Below are positions 41,389 through 49,022 of a stretch of DNA of 64,000 nt, piece after piece (the first letter of the stretch is position 1; the number at the start of each line of letters is the position of its first letter). The stretch comes from Paracoccus denitrificans (GTDB lineage Bacteria; Pseudomonadota; Alphaproteobacteria; Rhodobacterales; Rhodobacteraceae). The stretch lies in the NCBI GenBank assembly GCA_003240735.1, contig QFNE01000009.1:1-64000 (forward strand). Reading direction: 5' to 3'. Both the position numbers and the translations under genes were made by a program. A model generated the notes under the pieces. It was not told the origin of the DNA. It was given only the letters and a program-made list of their open reading frames with translations, and did not search any database.

Positions 41389-42120
41389 GTGGCACAGGTT
41401 CGACAGATCACCAACGTGCTGGAATTGCTGGAATATTTCCGCGAGACCGGTCAGCCGGCGACCATGACGCAGCTGTCGGACCATTTCGGTTGGCCACGGT
41501 CCAGCACGTTCAACATCATCGACACGCTGACCTCGGCGGGGTTTCTTTATGAACCGCGCAAGCGGGGCGGTTTTTACCCCACACCCCGCTGGCTGTCATT
41601 GGCCCAGGACATCTCGGCCGCCGAACCTCTGCCCGAGGCGCTGATTGATCTGGTGGCCCAGCTCGCCGCGCAAAGCGGAGAAACCGTCTGGGTCGCCACT
41701 CCCAGCGGCCAATACGCGATTTTCCTGCATATCGTCATGTCCCGCCATCCGATCCGTTACATGGCCGAAGCCGGGCAGCGCATGCCGATCCACGCCACCG
41801 CCACCGGCGAGGCGCTGCTCTCGCAGATGAGCGCGGCCCAGATCGCCACGATCCTGCGCCGCGCCACCTACACCCAGTTCAGCACCGGATCCCCGCTTTC
41901 GGCGGACGAGGTGATGCGCCGGATCACCGCCGGTCGCGAACGCGGCTGGTTTGAAAGCTCGTCGAATTACAGCCACGATCTGGGCGGCATCTCGGTGCCG
42001 CTGCGGCTCAACGACCGAAACCTGTCGATCACAGTGGCCGGCCCGCTGTTTCGCGTGGTGGACCGCAAGGCCGAAATCGCGGGGATGATCCACGACGGCG
42101 TGGCGACCCTTCTGGCCTGA
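41389..42120 (+). CDS. IclR family transcriptional regulator
   Basis: The 243-residue protein has the IclR winged helix (ITNVLELLEYFRETGQPATMTQLSDHFGWPRSSTFNIIDTL split between helix and wing) and the C-terminal effector domain with GQRMPIHATATGEALLSQ near residue 127. The start is a GTG at 41389 with GGGGG seven bases upstream. It is divergent from the CaiB/acyl-CoA dehydrogenase/TRAP operon and separated by two near-identical palindromes, the usual arrangement for a local regulator. The effector is likely the imported acid. Confidence 0.9.
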   Translation: MAQVRQITNVLELLEYFRETGQPATMTQLSDHFGWPRSSTFNIIDTLTSAGFLYEPRKRGGFYPTPRWLSLAQDISAAEPLPEALIDLVAQLAAQSGETVWVATPSGQYAIFLHIVMSRHPIRYMAEAGQRMPIHATATGEALLSQMSAAQIATILRRATYTQFSTGSPLSADEVMRRITAGRERGWFESSSNYSHDLGGISVPLRLNDRNLSITVAGPLFRVVDRKAEIAGMIHDGVATLLA

Positions 42121-42135
42121 GCGGGCCGCAGCCCC

Positions 42136-42432
42136 CTACCCCGCCGCGCGCGGCGCGCGGTGCAGCGGAAACATATCCTCGCCCGCCAGATGCAGGCGGA
42201 CATGGTGGCGCCGGCACAGCCACCGCACGGCCAGCGGATCGTCATAGCTGTCGTGATGGGCGTCCACCCTGGACAATCCGCAGACCTCGCAGACCGACTT
42301 TTCCAATGCCCCGGTGGCCAGGGCGCGCTGAACCGCAAGATGCGCCTGATACTTCACGACGTTGGTGCGCCGCCACGCCGACTGCCGGGTCTGGCTTTTG
42401 AAGGTCGGAATCTGTGGTTCTACCGCCGTCAT
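42136..42432 (-). CDS. Small HNH-like zinc-finger protein
   Basis: The 98-residue protein has a zinc-binding core, VCEVCGLSRVDAHHDSYDDP followed by WLCRRHHVRLH, which reads as C-x2-C, HH, C-x2-HH and resembles small HNH endonuclease-like proteins of phages and plasmids. The N-terminus (WRRTNVVKYQAHLAVQRAL) looks like a helical region. It lies between the IclR gene and the replication initiator on the same strand as the latter. Such genes are often seen beside plasmid replication genes. Nuclease activity is not established, and it could just be a zinc-ribbon DNA-binding protein. Confidence 0.65.
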   Translation of the reverse strand: MTAVEPQIPTFKSQTRQSAWRRTNVVKYQAHLAVQRALATGALEKSVCEVCGLSRVDAHHDSYDDPLAVRWLCRRHHVRLHLAGEDMFPLHRAPRAAG

Positions 42433-42498
42433 TCAGTGCCCCATCTTCCCCTGTCCACGATCCTCCGACAACGGGGACCCTACCACAGACTGTATCAG

Positions 42499-42531
42499 AG
42501 GGTGGCGCAAATCACAAAATTTGCGCGCCCT
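42499..42531 (-). terminator. Hairpin at the end of the replication initiator gene
   Basis: GCGCAAAT (42505-42512) and ATTTGCGC (42519-42526) form a perfect stem with a six-base loop, extended by AGGG/CCCT with one bulge. It overlaps the stop codon of the initiator gene. It probably ends that transcript before the HNH-like gene, although a T run is lacking. Confidence 0.65.
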
Positions 42532-43717
42532 ACCCGTCCGCGCGGGTCAGGATATCGGGCGACATGTCGGCCCAGAATGCGGTGATGCGGTCCACGTTCA
42601 GGGGCGACATCCAGCCATGACGCTCAAAATCCGCACGAAGGCGGGGGTCGGACAGCTGGCTCATGAACAGCCGGTTGTCGGCGTCGCGCTGCGTGGGTGT
42701 GCGTGCCTTGACGGCGGCCATGATGCGACCCAGCTGCTCGGCCCGGGGGGATGCGGGACCAACTGCGTCGCCACCCGCCCCCTGCCCTGCCCGGTCAGGC
42801 TGCTGCAATGCCGCGGTCAGATACCCGACCTTGCTGCGCACGCCTTCCTTGCCATCCACATAATCCAGCTTGGCGCTGACCTGATCTTCGCCGTGAACCG
42901 ACAGCCATTGTCGGGCCAGCCGGTCGCTGACGCCCGCCTCGCGCAGCCGCGCATAGACCGGGCCATGACGCTGCGCGCCGCCGTCATCCATATCCAGAAT
43001 CGCCAGTTGCGGGTTTTCGGCGATGCGGAACCGGATATCCGTGACCGTCCGCCCGACCTTGCGCGTCTCGGGCGTCAGGATGATGTTGCTGGTCTTGTTC
43101 ACCTCGGCAACGGCGGGCTTGATGATCTTGGCGTTCAGATGCTTGAACACCTCGTAATAGGCGGAATTCTCCACCCCCATCAGGCGGCGGAACAGGTCCA
43201 GCGGCCACCACCCAGATGATCCCGTGCGCACAAAGCGATAGCAGTTTTCATACAGCGCCAGCGCGTGGCCGCTGGTAAAGCGGCGCTGGATGTTCAGGTT
43301 TATCAGCGCGAACACCTTGGGGTCGTGCAGCTTTTCGGCCAGCGCCGGGGAATAGGCGTATTCACACACGCCCCCCTTCAGCTTGGCATAGCTCAGCAGA
43401 CTGCTGACGCCCCATTCCTGCTGGCCCTTTTCATCCAGCATGTCCCATTCGGCGACGGTTTCGGCCAGACCGCGCAGCGCCGCTTTCAGGGTGTCGGTGT
43501 CGTTGCTGTTATATCCGATCATCAGGCACAGCGTGCGCGCGTCGATCTGGTGGCGCGTGTTGCTGGTCAGCGTGTCATAGGCGTTCAGCAAAAGAACGTT
43601 GGACAGTTTGCGCTGCAACAGTGACAGCTTGCCCGACACGTGGATCGCCGCCACGTGCTTCTTGACCGCCCCCCGGCGCAGCGCGCCCGTCAATCTGTCG
43701 CGTGGAATATCGTCCAT
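42530..43717 (-). CDS. repA: Plasmid replication initiator (Rep_3/RepA type)
   Basis: The 395-residue protein has two winged-helix parts. The N-terminal part, from KLSLLQRKLSNVLLLNAYDT near residue 29 to SNDTDTLKAALRGLAETV, resembles WH1 of Rep_3-type iteron initiators, and the middle part, with NLNIQRRFTSGHALALYENC near residue 142, resembles WH2. The ATG at 43717 is chosen because the upstream frame has no family character and crosses the iteron repeats. It should bind the repeats at 43820-44024 and open the origin. It is divergent from parA-parB, so the replication and partition genes flank the origin. It is not a RepC of the repABC type. Confidence 0.83.
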   Translation of the reverse strand: MDDIPRDRLTGALRRGAVKKHVAAIHVSGKLSLLQRKLSNVLLLNAYDTLTSNTRHQIDARTLCLMIGYNSNDTDTLKAALRGLAETVAEWDMLDEKGQQEWGVSSLLSYAKLKGGVCEYAYSPALAEKLHDPKVFALINLNIQRRFTSGHALALYENCYRFVRTGSSGWWPLDLFRRLMGVENSAYYEVFKHLNAKIIKPAVAEVNKTSNIILTPETRKVGRTVTDIRFRIAENPQLAILDMDDGGAQRHGPVYARLREAGVSDRLARQWLSVHGEDQVSAKLDYVDGKEGVRSKVGYLTAALQQPDRAGQGAGGDAVGPASPRAEQLGRIMAAVKARTPTQRDADNRLFMSQLSDPRLRADFERHGWMSPLNVDRITAFWADMSPDILTRADG

Positions 43718-43819
43718 CAGACCTGTCCAACCTTGGTGCGGACAGTATGCCCCCAAAGGTGCCCGCAAACAACGCCCAACAGGGCACCAAAAGCGTGGTA
43801 CGCGGGCGGCAGTGCCACT

Positions 43820-44024
43820 CCCGTATCCGGGCACCTTTAGCGTATTGGAATCCATAAGGGTGCCCAGATACAGGATGAGAAGTGCGGGTAACTGCTCCTG
43901 GCAACGGAAAATCGGTCGTTGACGAGGCCGCTCGTGCTCGCACCCGCGAATCGGTGCCTCTCTTCCCGGATTCGGGAACCCATGCTCCCGTGAACGGGTC
44001 CCCTTTACCCCGTATCCGGGCACT
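43820..44024. repeat. Iteron-like repeats, probable replication origin
   Basis: The sequence CCCGTATCCGGGCAC occurs at 43820-43834 and 44009-44023. A reverse-oriented variant GGGTGCCCAGATACAGG is at 43858-43874, and shorter relatives CCCGGATTCGGGAACC (43965-43980) and CTCCCGTGAACGGGTCC (near 43985) lie between. They are upstream of the initiator gene and next to an AT-rich stretch, as in iteron-controlled origins. The region from 43718 to 44233 has no gene. Confidence 0.72.
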
Positions 44025-44050
44025 GTAATAGCGCTATCCCACTGGACTGA

Positions 44051-44105
44051 CTGGAAAATCCAGTTGTAAAGATTCTAAAGAAGCCATAAAGACTCTATAT
44101 CGATT
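44051..44105. other. AT-rich stretch with direct repeats, possible origin-unwinding element
   Basis: TAAAGATTCTA (44067-44077) and TAAAGACTCTA (44087-44097) are direct repeats 20 bases apart, two helical turns, in a region much richer in A and T than its surroundings. A short dyad CTGGAAAATCCAG precedes them at 44051-44063. Next to the iterons, this is a candidate for strand opening, or for a ParA/Rep regulatory site. Confidence 0.45.
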
Positions 44106-44132
44106 GCCGAATATTTTCGGGTGATTCTAGGG

Positions 44133-44147
44133 GTTTCGCCGCGAAAC
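44133..44147. promoter_or_regulatory. parS-like palindrome 1
   Basis: GTTTCGCCGCGAAAC, a perfect 6-3-6 palindrome, lies 87 bases before parA. The same 15 bases occur inside parB and just after parB. The GTTTC/GAAAC arms match the arms of chromosomal ParB-binding sites. It is a probable partition site, and may also serve as operator of the par operon. Confidence 0.8.
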
Positions 44148-44233
44148 AGTCGGTTCTGATTCCCATCGACGCTGTGATGTGCGACAAACGTCGCAACTCG
44201 ACGGAAAACGCAGCACATCGCCGGAAACCTGAC

Positions 44234-45640
44234 ATGTCGTCCAGCAAAGACCCCCTGCCCCCCTATTTCAACATCGACCCCGCCAAGGCCGCGGCCCGGC
44301 TGGCCGATCCCATCGACACCGCCCGATTCGCCAAGGCCGCCGCCTTTGCCACACGCGGGCGTCAGGACCTCGCCGAACGTGGCTATGCCCCCGACGGCAA
44401 AAAGCGGCTGCGCCGCTTCTCGGTCTGGGAAATCTGCCGCTATCTGATCCCGGTCGCGCCCGCCCATTTTCGGCGCGTGCTGAGAAAGTTCCCGGATCTT
44501 CCGCAAGGGGTCGGCGAAGGCAACTCCAAGTGGTTCACGCTTGAAGACGTGCTGAAGCTGCGCGATCACTTTGCAACCGAAGGGGCCACGGGGCGCGAGT
44601 ATCGGCCCTGGAGACCGGCCGGTCTGCCCGCCAAGACGATCGCCGTGGCCAACTTCAAGGGCGGCGTCGGCAAGACCTCCACCGCGGCGCATCTCGCGAT
44701 GTCGGCGGCCCTCGACGGCTACAGGGTGCTGGTGATCGATCTGGACAGTCAGGGGTCGATGACCTCGATCATGGGCGGGCATGTCACAGACGAATGGTCA
44801 ACCGCGTTTCCCCTGATCGCCAAGGACTATGCCCTTGCTTTGCAACAGGAAAACCGGGTCCGCAAAGCCGCGGGTCAGTCCGCCCTGCCCTTCGATGAAA
44901 CCCTGACCGAGGCGCTGTCTGTGACCGCCCGGGACATCATCCAGACGACCCACTGGCCCAACATCGACCTTCTGGGCGCGCAGTTGAACCTCTACTGGGC
45001 GGAATTTCAGGTCCCGGTCTGGCGCATGGGGATGCGCGGCTGGCCTCTGTGGGACGCGTTGGGGAACGCGCTGACCAGCGAAGGGATCGTTAACGATTAC
45101 GACATCATCATCTTGGATACCCCACCGGCGCTGGGGTACCTGACGATCAACGCTCTGGCTGCGGCTGACATCCTGCTGGTGCCGCTGGGTGCCTCGTTTC
45201 TGGAGTTCGATTCGACGGGTCGGTTCTTCGACATGCTGTATTCGACCTTCGCCAGCGTCGAGGAAGGTGAAAACGCCGCCCGCCGACGTGAGGGGCTGCC
45301 GGAGATGCGGTTTGAATGGGACGCGGTCCGGGCGCTGATCACGCGCTTTGACGCCGCCCAGCAGACCGACTTGGCCAACGTCATCCAGGCCTATTTCGGG
45401 GACTTCATGACCACTTTCCGGCAAGAGCTGACGGCCATGGTCGGACAGGCCGGCGAGCAGGTGAACGGAATCTATGAGGCGGACTACCGAGAGTTCAACC
45501 GTGACACCTATGTCCGGGGACGAGAGACGTTCGACCGCACCTGGGCCGAGGTGAAGGAGCTTGTCCTGGGTGCGTGGTGGCGTGACCAGCAGATGGCCGA
45601 AGCAGAAGAGACCGCAACCGAGGAGCAGGCAAATGGCTAA
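44234..45640 (+). CDS. parA: ParA family partition ATPase
   Basis: The protein (468 residues from the ATG at 44234) has an N-terminal extension with a helix-turn-helix-like region (KKRLRRFSVWEICRYLIP), then a deviant Walker A FKGGVGKTSTAAHLA near residue 141, VIDLDSQGSM (Walker A') and IIILDTPPALG (Walker B). Large ParA proteins of this type also repress their own operon. An in-frame ATG at 44174 would add 20 residues and is an alternative start. It overlaps parB by eight bases. It moves the plasmid copies apart by binding nucleoid DNA in its ATP form. Confidence 0.9.
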   Translation: MSSSKDPLPPYFNIDPAKAAARLADPIDTARFAKAAAFATRGRQDLAERGYAPDGKKRLRRFSVWEICRYLIPVAPAHFRRVLRKFPDLPQGVGEGNSKWFTLEDVLKLRDHFATEGATGREYRPWRPAGLPAKTIAVANFKGGVGKTSTAAHLAMSAALDGYRVLVIDLDSQGSMTSIMGGHVTDEWSTAFPLIAKDYALALQQENRVRKAAGQSALPFDETLTEALSVTARDIIQTTHWPNIDLLGAQLNLYWAEFQVPVWRMGMRGWPLWDALGNALTSEGIVNDYDIIILDTPPALGYLTINALAAADILLVPLGASFLEFDSTGRFFDMLYSTFASVEEGENAARRREGLPEMRFEWDAVRALITRFDAAQQTDLANVIQAYFGDFMTTFRQELTAMVGQAGEQVNGIYEADYREFNRDTYVRGRETFDRTWAEVKELVLGAWWRDQQMAEAEETATEEQANG

Positions 45641-46775
45641 GCGCAGGCGACTTCCGACACCCTCGACAGACGATCTGTCCCGCATCGAAGAGGAGTTTCG
45701 CCGCGAAACCTCGGGTCCGCTGGGCCCGGGTTTTGGGGCCGGCGTCGGGTCCGGGGGGCGCGGCGGCATGGCGCCGATCGCCCAGATTGCGGCAGAAAGC
45801 GCCGCCATGGGGCAGATGTCGGACCCCGACGCCCGAGAGGCGCGTGCCCGGGATCAGGGCGACGCCGCCCGTCTGCGTGAGGCCGAGGAGCAGGGGCTGC
45901 TGATCGTCGAGGTGGCCGTCGACCAGATCGAAGACGGGGCGATGATCCGCGACCGCCTGACGATGGACGAGGCTGAGCTGCTGGAGCTGCGGCTGTCGAT
46001 CGCCGCGAACGGGCAGCGCCTGCCGATCGAGGTCTTTCCGCTGACCACGCCGCCGGGGCAGGAGGCCCGATATGGGCTGCTATCAGGCTATCGCCGCCTG
46101 CAGGCTGTGCGGGGTCTGAGAGAGCTGACAGGCGACCCCAAATACGACCATATTCGGGCGCTGATCCGACCGCCCAAGGACGCCGATCATGCCTTTGTCG
46201 CCATGGTCGAAGAAAACGAGGTCCGGGCTGAGCTGAGCCATTTCGAGCGGGGTCGGATCGCCGTCATCGCCGCCGACCAGGGCGCCTTTGCCAATGTCGA
46301 GGACGCCGTGAACCGGCTTTACGCCACCGGGTCCAAAGCCAAGCGGTCCAAGGTCAGGTCGTTTGCCCTGATCTTCGAAGAGCTGGGCGACATGCTGCGC
46401 TTTCCCGAAGGGCTGACGGAGAAGCGGGGGTTGCGGCTGTCGGCGGCGCTGAGGGGCGGCGGGGAAGGGGGGATGCGCAAGGCCCTCGCCGCCAGCCACC
46501 CCGAGTGCGCCGACGAGGAATGGGACGTGATCGAGCCTGTGCTGGCCCAATATGAGGCGACACCGCGTGATGCACGAAAGGGTGGGCGTCCCAGAAAGGC
46601 ACCGGCGAAGACGACCGGCTGGATCAACGACCAGACCATTCGAACCACCAGCGGGATCACCCTGACGCAAGCGAGGGACGGGCGAGCCTTTGTGCTGCGG
46701 CTGGAGGGCGCGCCGATGAATGCCGAGCTGATGGAGAGCCTGATGGCGGAGGTCCAGTCCCTGCTGGAGCGCTAG
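45633..46775 (+). CDS. parB: ParB family centromere-binding protein
   Basis: The 380-residue protein has the ParB/Srx fold from VAVDQIEDGAMIRDRLTMDEAEL near residue 88 to YGLLSGYRRLQAVRGL near residue 148, with the CTP-binding GxRR box in the form GYRR. The later ENEVRAELSHFERGRIA region leads into the helix-turn-helix. The ATG at 45633 follows GAGGAGCAGGC and overlaps parA. It contains a copy of the putative centromere at 45695, which encodes FRRET near residue 22. It should bind that palindrome and spread on DNA. Confidence 0.9.
   Translation: MAKRRRLPTPSTDDLSRIEEEFRRETSGPLGPGFGAGVGSGGRGGMAPIAQIAAESAAMGQMSDPDAREARARDQGDAARLREAEEQGLLIVEVAVDQIEDGAMIRDRLTMDEAELLELRLSIAANGQRLPIEVFPLTTPPGQEARYGLLSGYRRLQAVRGLRELTGDPKYDHIRALIRPPKDADHAFVAMVEENEVRAELSHFERGRIAVIAADQGAFANVEDAVNRLYATGSKAKRSKVRSFALIFEELGDMLRFPEGLTEKRGLRLSAALRGGGEGGMRKALAASHPECADEEWDVIEPVLAQYEATPRDARKGGRPRKAPAKTTGWINDQTIRTTSGITLTQARDGRAFVLRLEGAPMNAELMESLMAEVQSLLER
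45695..45709. promoter_or_regulatory. parS-like palindrome 2, inside parB
   Basis: The same GTTTCGCCGCGAAAC as at 44133 lies in the coding sequence of parB, about 60 bases after its start. It is read as part of the codons for FRRET. Conservation of all 15 bases, including wobble positions, argues for selection on DNA rather than protein. Confidence 0.8.
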
Positions 46776-46776
46776 G

Positions 46777-46791
46777 GTTTCGCCGCGAAAC
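46777..46791. promoter_or_regulatory. parS-like palindrome 3, directly after parB
   Basis: A third exact copy of GTTTCGCCGCGAAAC begins two bases after the parB stop and is extended to 17 bases by a flanking G and C. With the other two copies it brackets the parAB operon. Confidence 0.82.
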
Positions 46792-46792
46792 C

Positions 46793-47118
46793 ACCGGCAA
46801 TTCATCAGGCAACTCGTTGATATATTAGACAAATTGGGGTTCCTCTCAGGTGGTTTAGTACGCCGCCTGATGGGGGGGCCATGCCGTGCGGGATGGCTGG
46901 CATTGTCATCAACCCGGAAAATGGGTAAGCCGCAGTTAGGTGATAACATAACCGATTCGGCATGCCATGTGTTTGACGTGTTTGCAGAACCAATTGAGAA
47001 GGTGGGCGACTGCCCCCACATTCAGCGCCAGACGGCTGCGCAAGGTCTGGGGGTCATACCTGCGCGAGACGTTATCGCCTACGGGGTTGTCGATATCGTC
47101 TCCGTTCCCCGGGTCCGC
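46793..47118. other. Gene-free region downstream of parB
   Basis: This stretch of about 325 bases is less GC-rich than its surroundings, particularly at 46800-47000. An open frame through it continues into the DUF6525 gene, but its first 95 codons show no family match or ribosome site and are probably not translated. No hairpin or repeat beyond short dyads was seen. Confidence 0.45.
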
Positions 47119-47454
47119 ATGACGCGGAGAGATTCCAATCTGGCGACCAGTCTCAGGCGGCGGGGCAGGGGTGGGGCGATGGCGCGATACGACCGCTTGC
47201 CCCATGAGTTGCGTCAGTGGCTGTCGACGGCGGCCCTGCCGTGGAGCCCGCAATCGGCGCTGAAGGTCTGGACGCGCGCGTGTCGCGATTGCGGGGGTGA
47301 CACGAGCCTGATCTGCCGCCATCTGGACCGCGCCGAGGCGCGCCTTTTGAAACGGGACGCGGCCGTGATCTGGGGCGCGGATGACGTTCCCGGGTCAGGA
47401 CCGGCGTCGGTATCCGGGGCCGGTGTCGAGGTCATGGCCGGCGCGATCCGGTAA
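47119..47454 (+). CDS. DUF6525 family protein
   Basis: The 111-residue protein matches a small family that I recognise from Rhodobacteraceae: RRDSNLATSLRRRGRGG, then the core MARYDRLPHELRQWLSTAALPWS (split here by a methionine that could be a second start) and a C-terminal helix with LDRAEARLLKRDAAVIWG. The function is unknown. The composition (arginine-rich N-terminus, WLSTAALPWSPQSA core) suggests a small nucleic-acid-binding or DNA-associated protein, but that is speculation. It sits downstream of parB and upstream of the B12-regulated operon with no obvious link to either. Confidence 0.6.
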   Translation: MTRRDSNLATSLRRRGRGGAMARYDRLPHELRQWLSTAALPWSPQSALKVWTRACRDCGGDTSLICRHLDRAEARLLKRDAAVIWGADDVPGSGPASVSGAGVEVMAGAIR

Positions 47455-47710
47455 TGCGGGGCAGGGCGCGGATCAAAGGGCAAGGCACGCATCAGGTGGC
47501 GGGCGGGCAGGGCGCCCCCGACGAGCGTCCTTAGCGCCAAGCAGACACCCTGCCGGCGCCCCATCAGCGCATGTCAGGGCGTCCTGCGGTATTCGTCACG
47601 CCGCATGGGGTGGGCGCACAAGACCAGCCCGATTCATGTTCAGCATGAGAATTTCGGTGCCGGGCCCGCGTTGACTTCAACGCCCCCGAATCCGATTTTC
47701 ACCCCAGATC

Positions 47711-47884
47711 AAGGTGCCCGGGGAAACTTGGGTAAAAGGGAATCCGGTCAGGTCAAGACCCAATCCGGAACTGCCCCCGCAACTGTAGGCGGTTAGCCTG
47801 CCCGAGATGTCACTGACGCCAAACCGCGTTGGGAAGGCCGGGCAAGGTGATGACCCGCAAGTCAGGAAACCTGCCTTGATCTGA
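47711..47884 (+). promoter_or_regulatory. Cobalamin riboswitch
   Basis: The leader begins with AAGGTGCCC, followed by GGTAAAAGGGAATCCGGT, GGAACTGCCCCCGCAACTGT near 47768, and the B12 box AGTCAGGAAACCTGCC at about 47860-47875. These are the conserved blocks of the adenosylcobalamin aptamer in the right order. It precedes mesX and mesD, genes for a methionine synthase that needs no B12, so it should switch them off when B12 is present. From the DUF6525 stop (47454) to the aptamer I see no gene; the region 47885-48018 should hold the expression platform. Confidence 0.93.
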
Positions 47885-48018
47885 CACCTGTTCTGGCCGC
47901 GGAGGGCGTGCCGGGGGCGGTGCATCCGCAAGGTGGCTTCGCCGCGTCGTGACATCGGGTCGCGGGCGCCAATCAGATTTCCGGCCTGCCCGTCAGGCCG
48001 CTTGGAAGGCATGTCAGG

Positions 48019-48993
48019 ATGAGAAACGACCTTACCTATTCGCTGAAGACGATCCGGTTCGACGAAGACTACCGTCCCGCCGACAACACGCGCGCCACTA
48101 CCAACTTTGCTAATCTGGCGCGGGGTGCGCGGCGGCGCGACAACCTGCGTGCGGCCCTGACGATGATCGACAACCGCTTCAACGCGTTGGCCAATTGGGA
48201 CAACCCCACGGGCGATCGGTTTACGGTCGAGCTGGACATCGTCTCGGCCGAGGCGACGCTGGGGGCAGGGGCCGCCTTTCCGCTGATCGAGATTCTGAAG
48301 CCTACCATCCTTGATCGCACGACCGGCAAGCGCATCCCCGGCATCGCGGGCAACAACTTTTCATCCTATGTCCGCGATTACGATTTCAGCATCGTATTGC
48401 CGCAATACAATCGCGACCGCGCCGCACCGGGCGCGCCCAGTGATTTCGGCGATCTGCACGGCAACCTGTTTCGGTATTTCCTCGGCTCTGCCGCCTATCA
48501 CGCCTGCAGCGACAAGCCCCCCGTGATCTGCCTGAGCGTGTCCACCAGCCGCACCTATCACCGTACCGCGCTGCGCCATCCGGTTCTGGGCGTCGAATAC
48601 CGGCAGGATGATTTTTCGGCGACCGACCGGTATTTCCAGAAGATGGGTCTGGGGGTACGGTATTTCATGCCCGAAGGCGCGGTTGCGCCGCTGGCGTTCT
48701 ATTTCACCGGCGATCTGCTGAACGATTATACCAATCTGGAACTGATCGGCACCATCGCCACGATGGAAACGTTCCAGCGCATCTATCGCCCCGAAATCTA
48801 TAACGCGAATTCCGCCGCCGGGGCCGTGTTCCGCCCTAGCCTGAACCATCAGGATTTCTCGCCGACGCAGGTCACCTATGACCGCGAGGAGCGCAGCCGT
48901 CTGGCGGTCGAGCAGGGCAAGCTGGCCGAGGCGCATTTCATCACCCCCTATCGCGACGTTCTTGACGCATGGTCGGCGCGTTACGCCGCCTGA
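48019..48993 (+). CDS. mesX: MesX (DUF1852), partner of methionine synthase MesD
   Basis: The 324-residue protein is a DUF1852 family member (opening SLKTIRFDEDYRPADNTRATT and ending with HFITPYRDVLDAWSARYA). Proteins of this family are required, together with oxygen, for the activity of MesD, a folate-independent methionine synthase described recently. The gene lies after a cobalamin riboswitch and 29 bases before mesD. GGAAGG lies about 10 bases before the ATG. Its chemistry is unresolved; an oxygen-dependent role in supplying the methyl donor has been proposed. No other function is suggested by the sequence. Confidence 0.87.
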   Translation: MRNDLTYSLKTIRFDEDYRPADNTRATTNFANLARGARRRDNLRAALTMIDNRFNALANWDNPTGDRFTVELDIVSAEATLGAGAAFPLIEILKPTILDRTTGKRIPGIAGNNFSSYVRDYDFSIVLPQYNRDRAAPGAPSDFGDLHGNLFRYFLGSAAYHACSDKPPVICLSVSTSRTYHRTALRHPVLGVEYRQDDFSATDRYFQKMGLGVRYFMPEGAVAPLAFYFTGDLLNDYTNLELIGTIATMETFQRIYRPEIYNANSAAGAVFRPSLNHQDFSPTQVTYDREERSRLAVEQGKLAEAHFITPYRDVLDAWSARYAA

Positions 48994-49022
48994 CCCCACC
49001 GTCATCCAAGGAGACACGAGCC

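Noticed and set aside
42136..42432. Homing endonuclease or mobile intron from the HNH-like motif
   Set aside because: The gene is small and complete, no intron or split host gene surrounds it, and there is no sign of target-site duplication.
43718..44023. N-terminal extension of the replication initiator across the iteron region
   Set aside because: The frame is open only by chance of the GC-rich repeats; the recognisable initiator fold starts after 43717.
43820..44024. CRISPR array
   Set aside because: Repeats are short, unevenly spaced, in both orientations and without uniform spacers or cas genes; they fit iterons next to a rep gene.
44174..46775. repABC replicon
   Set aside because: ParA and ParB are present, but no repC follows parB; the initiator is divergent and of the Rep_3 type, and the palindromes are 15 bp rather than the 16-bp repABC site.
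46834..47118. N-terminal extension of the DUF6525 frame
   Set aside because: The first 95 codons have no family similarity, no ribosome site and a different composition; the recognisable part starts at 47119.
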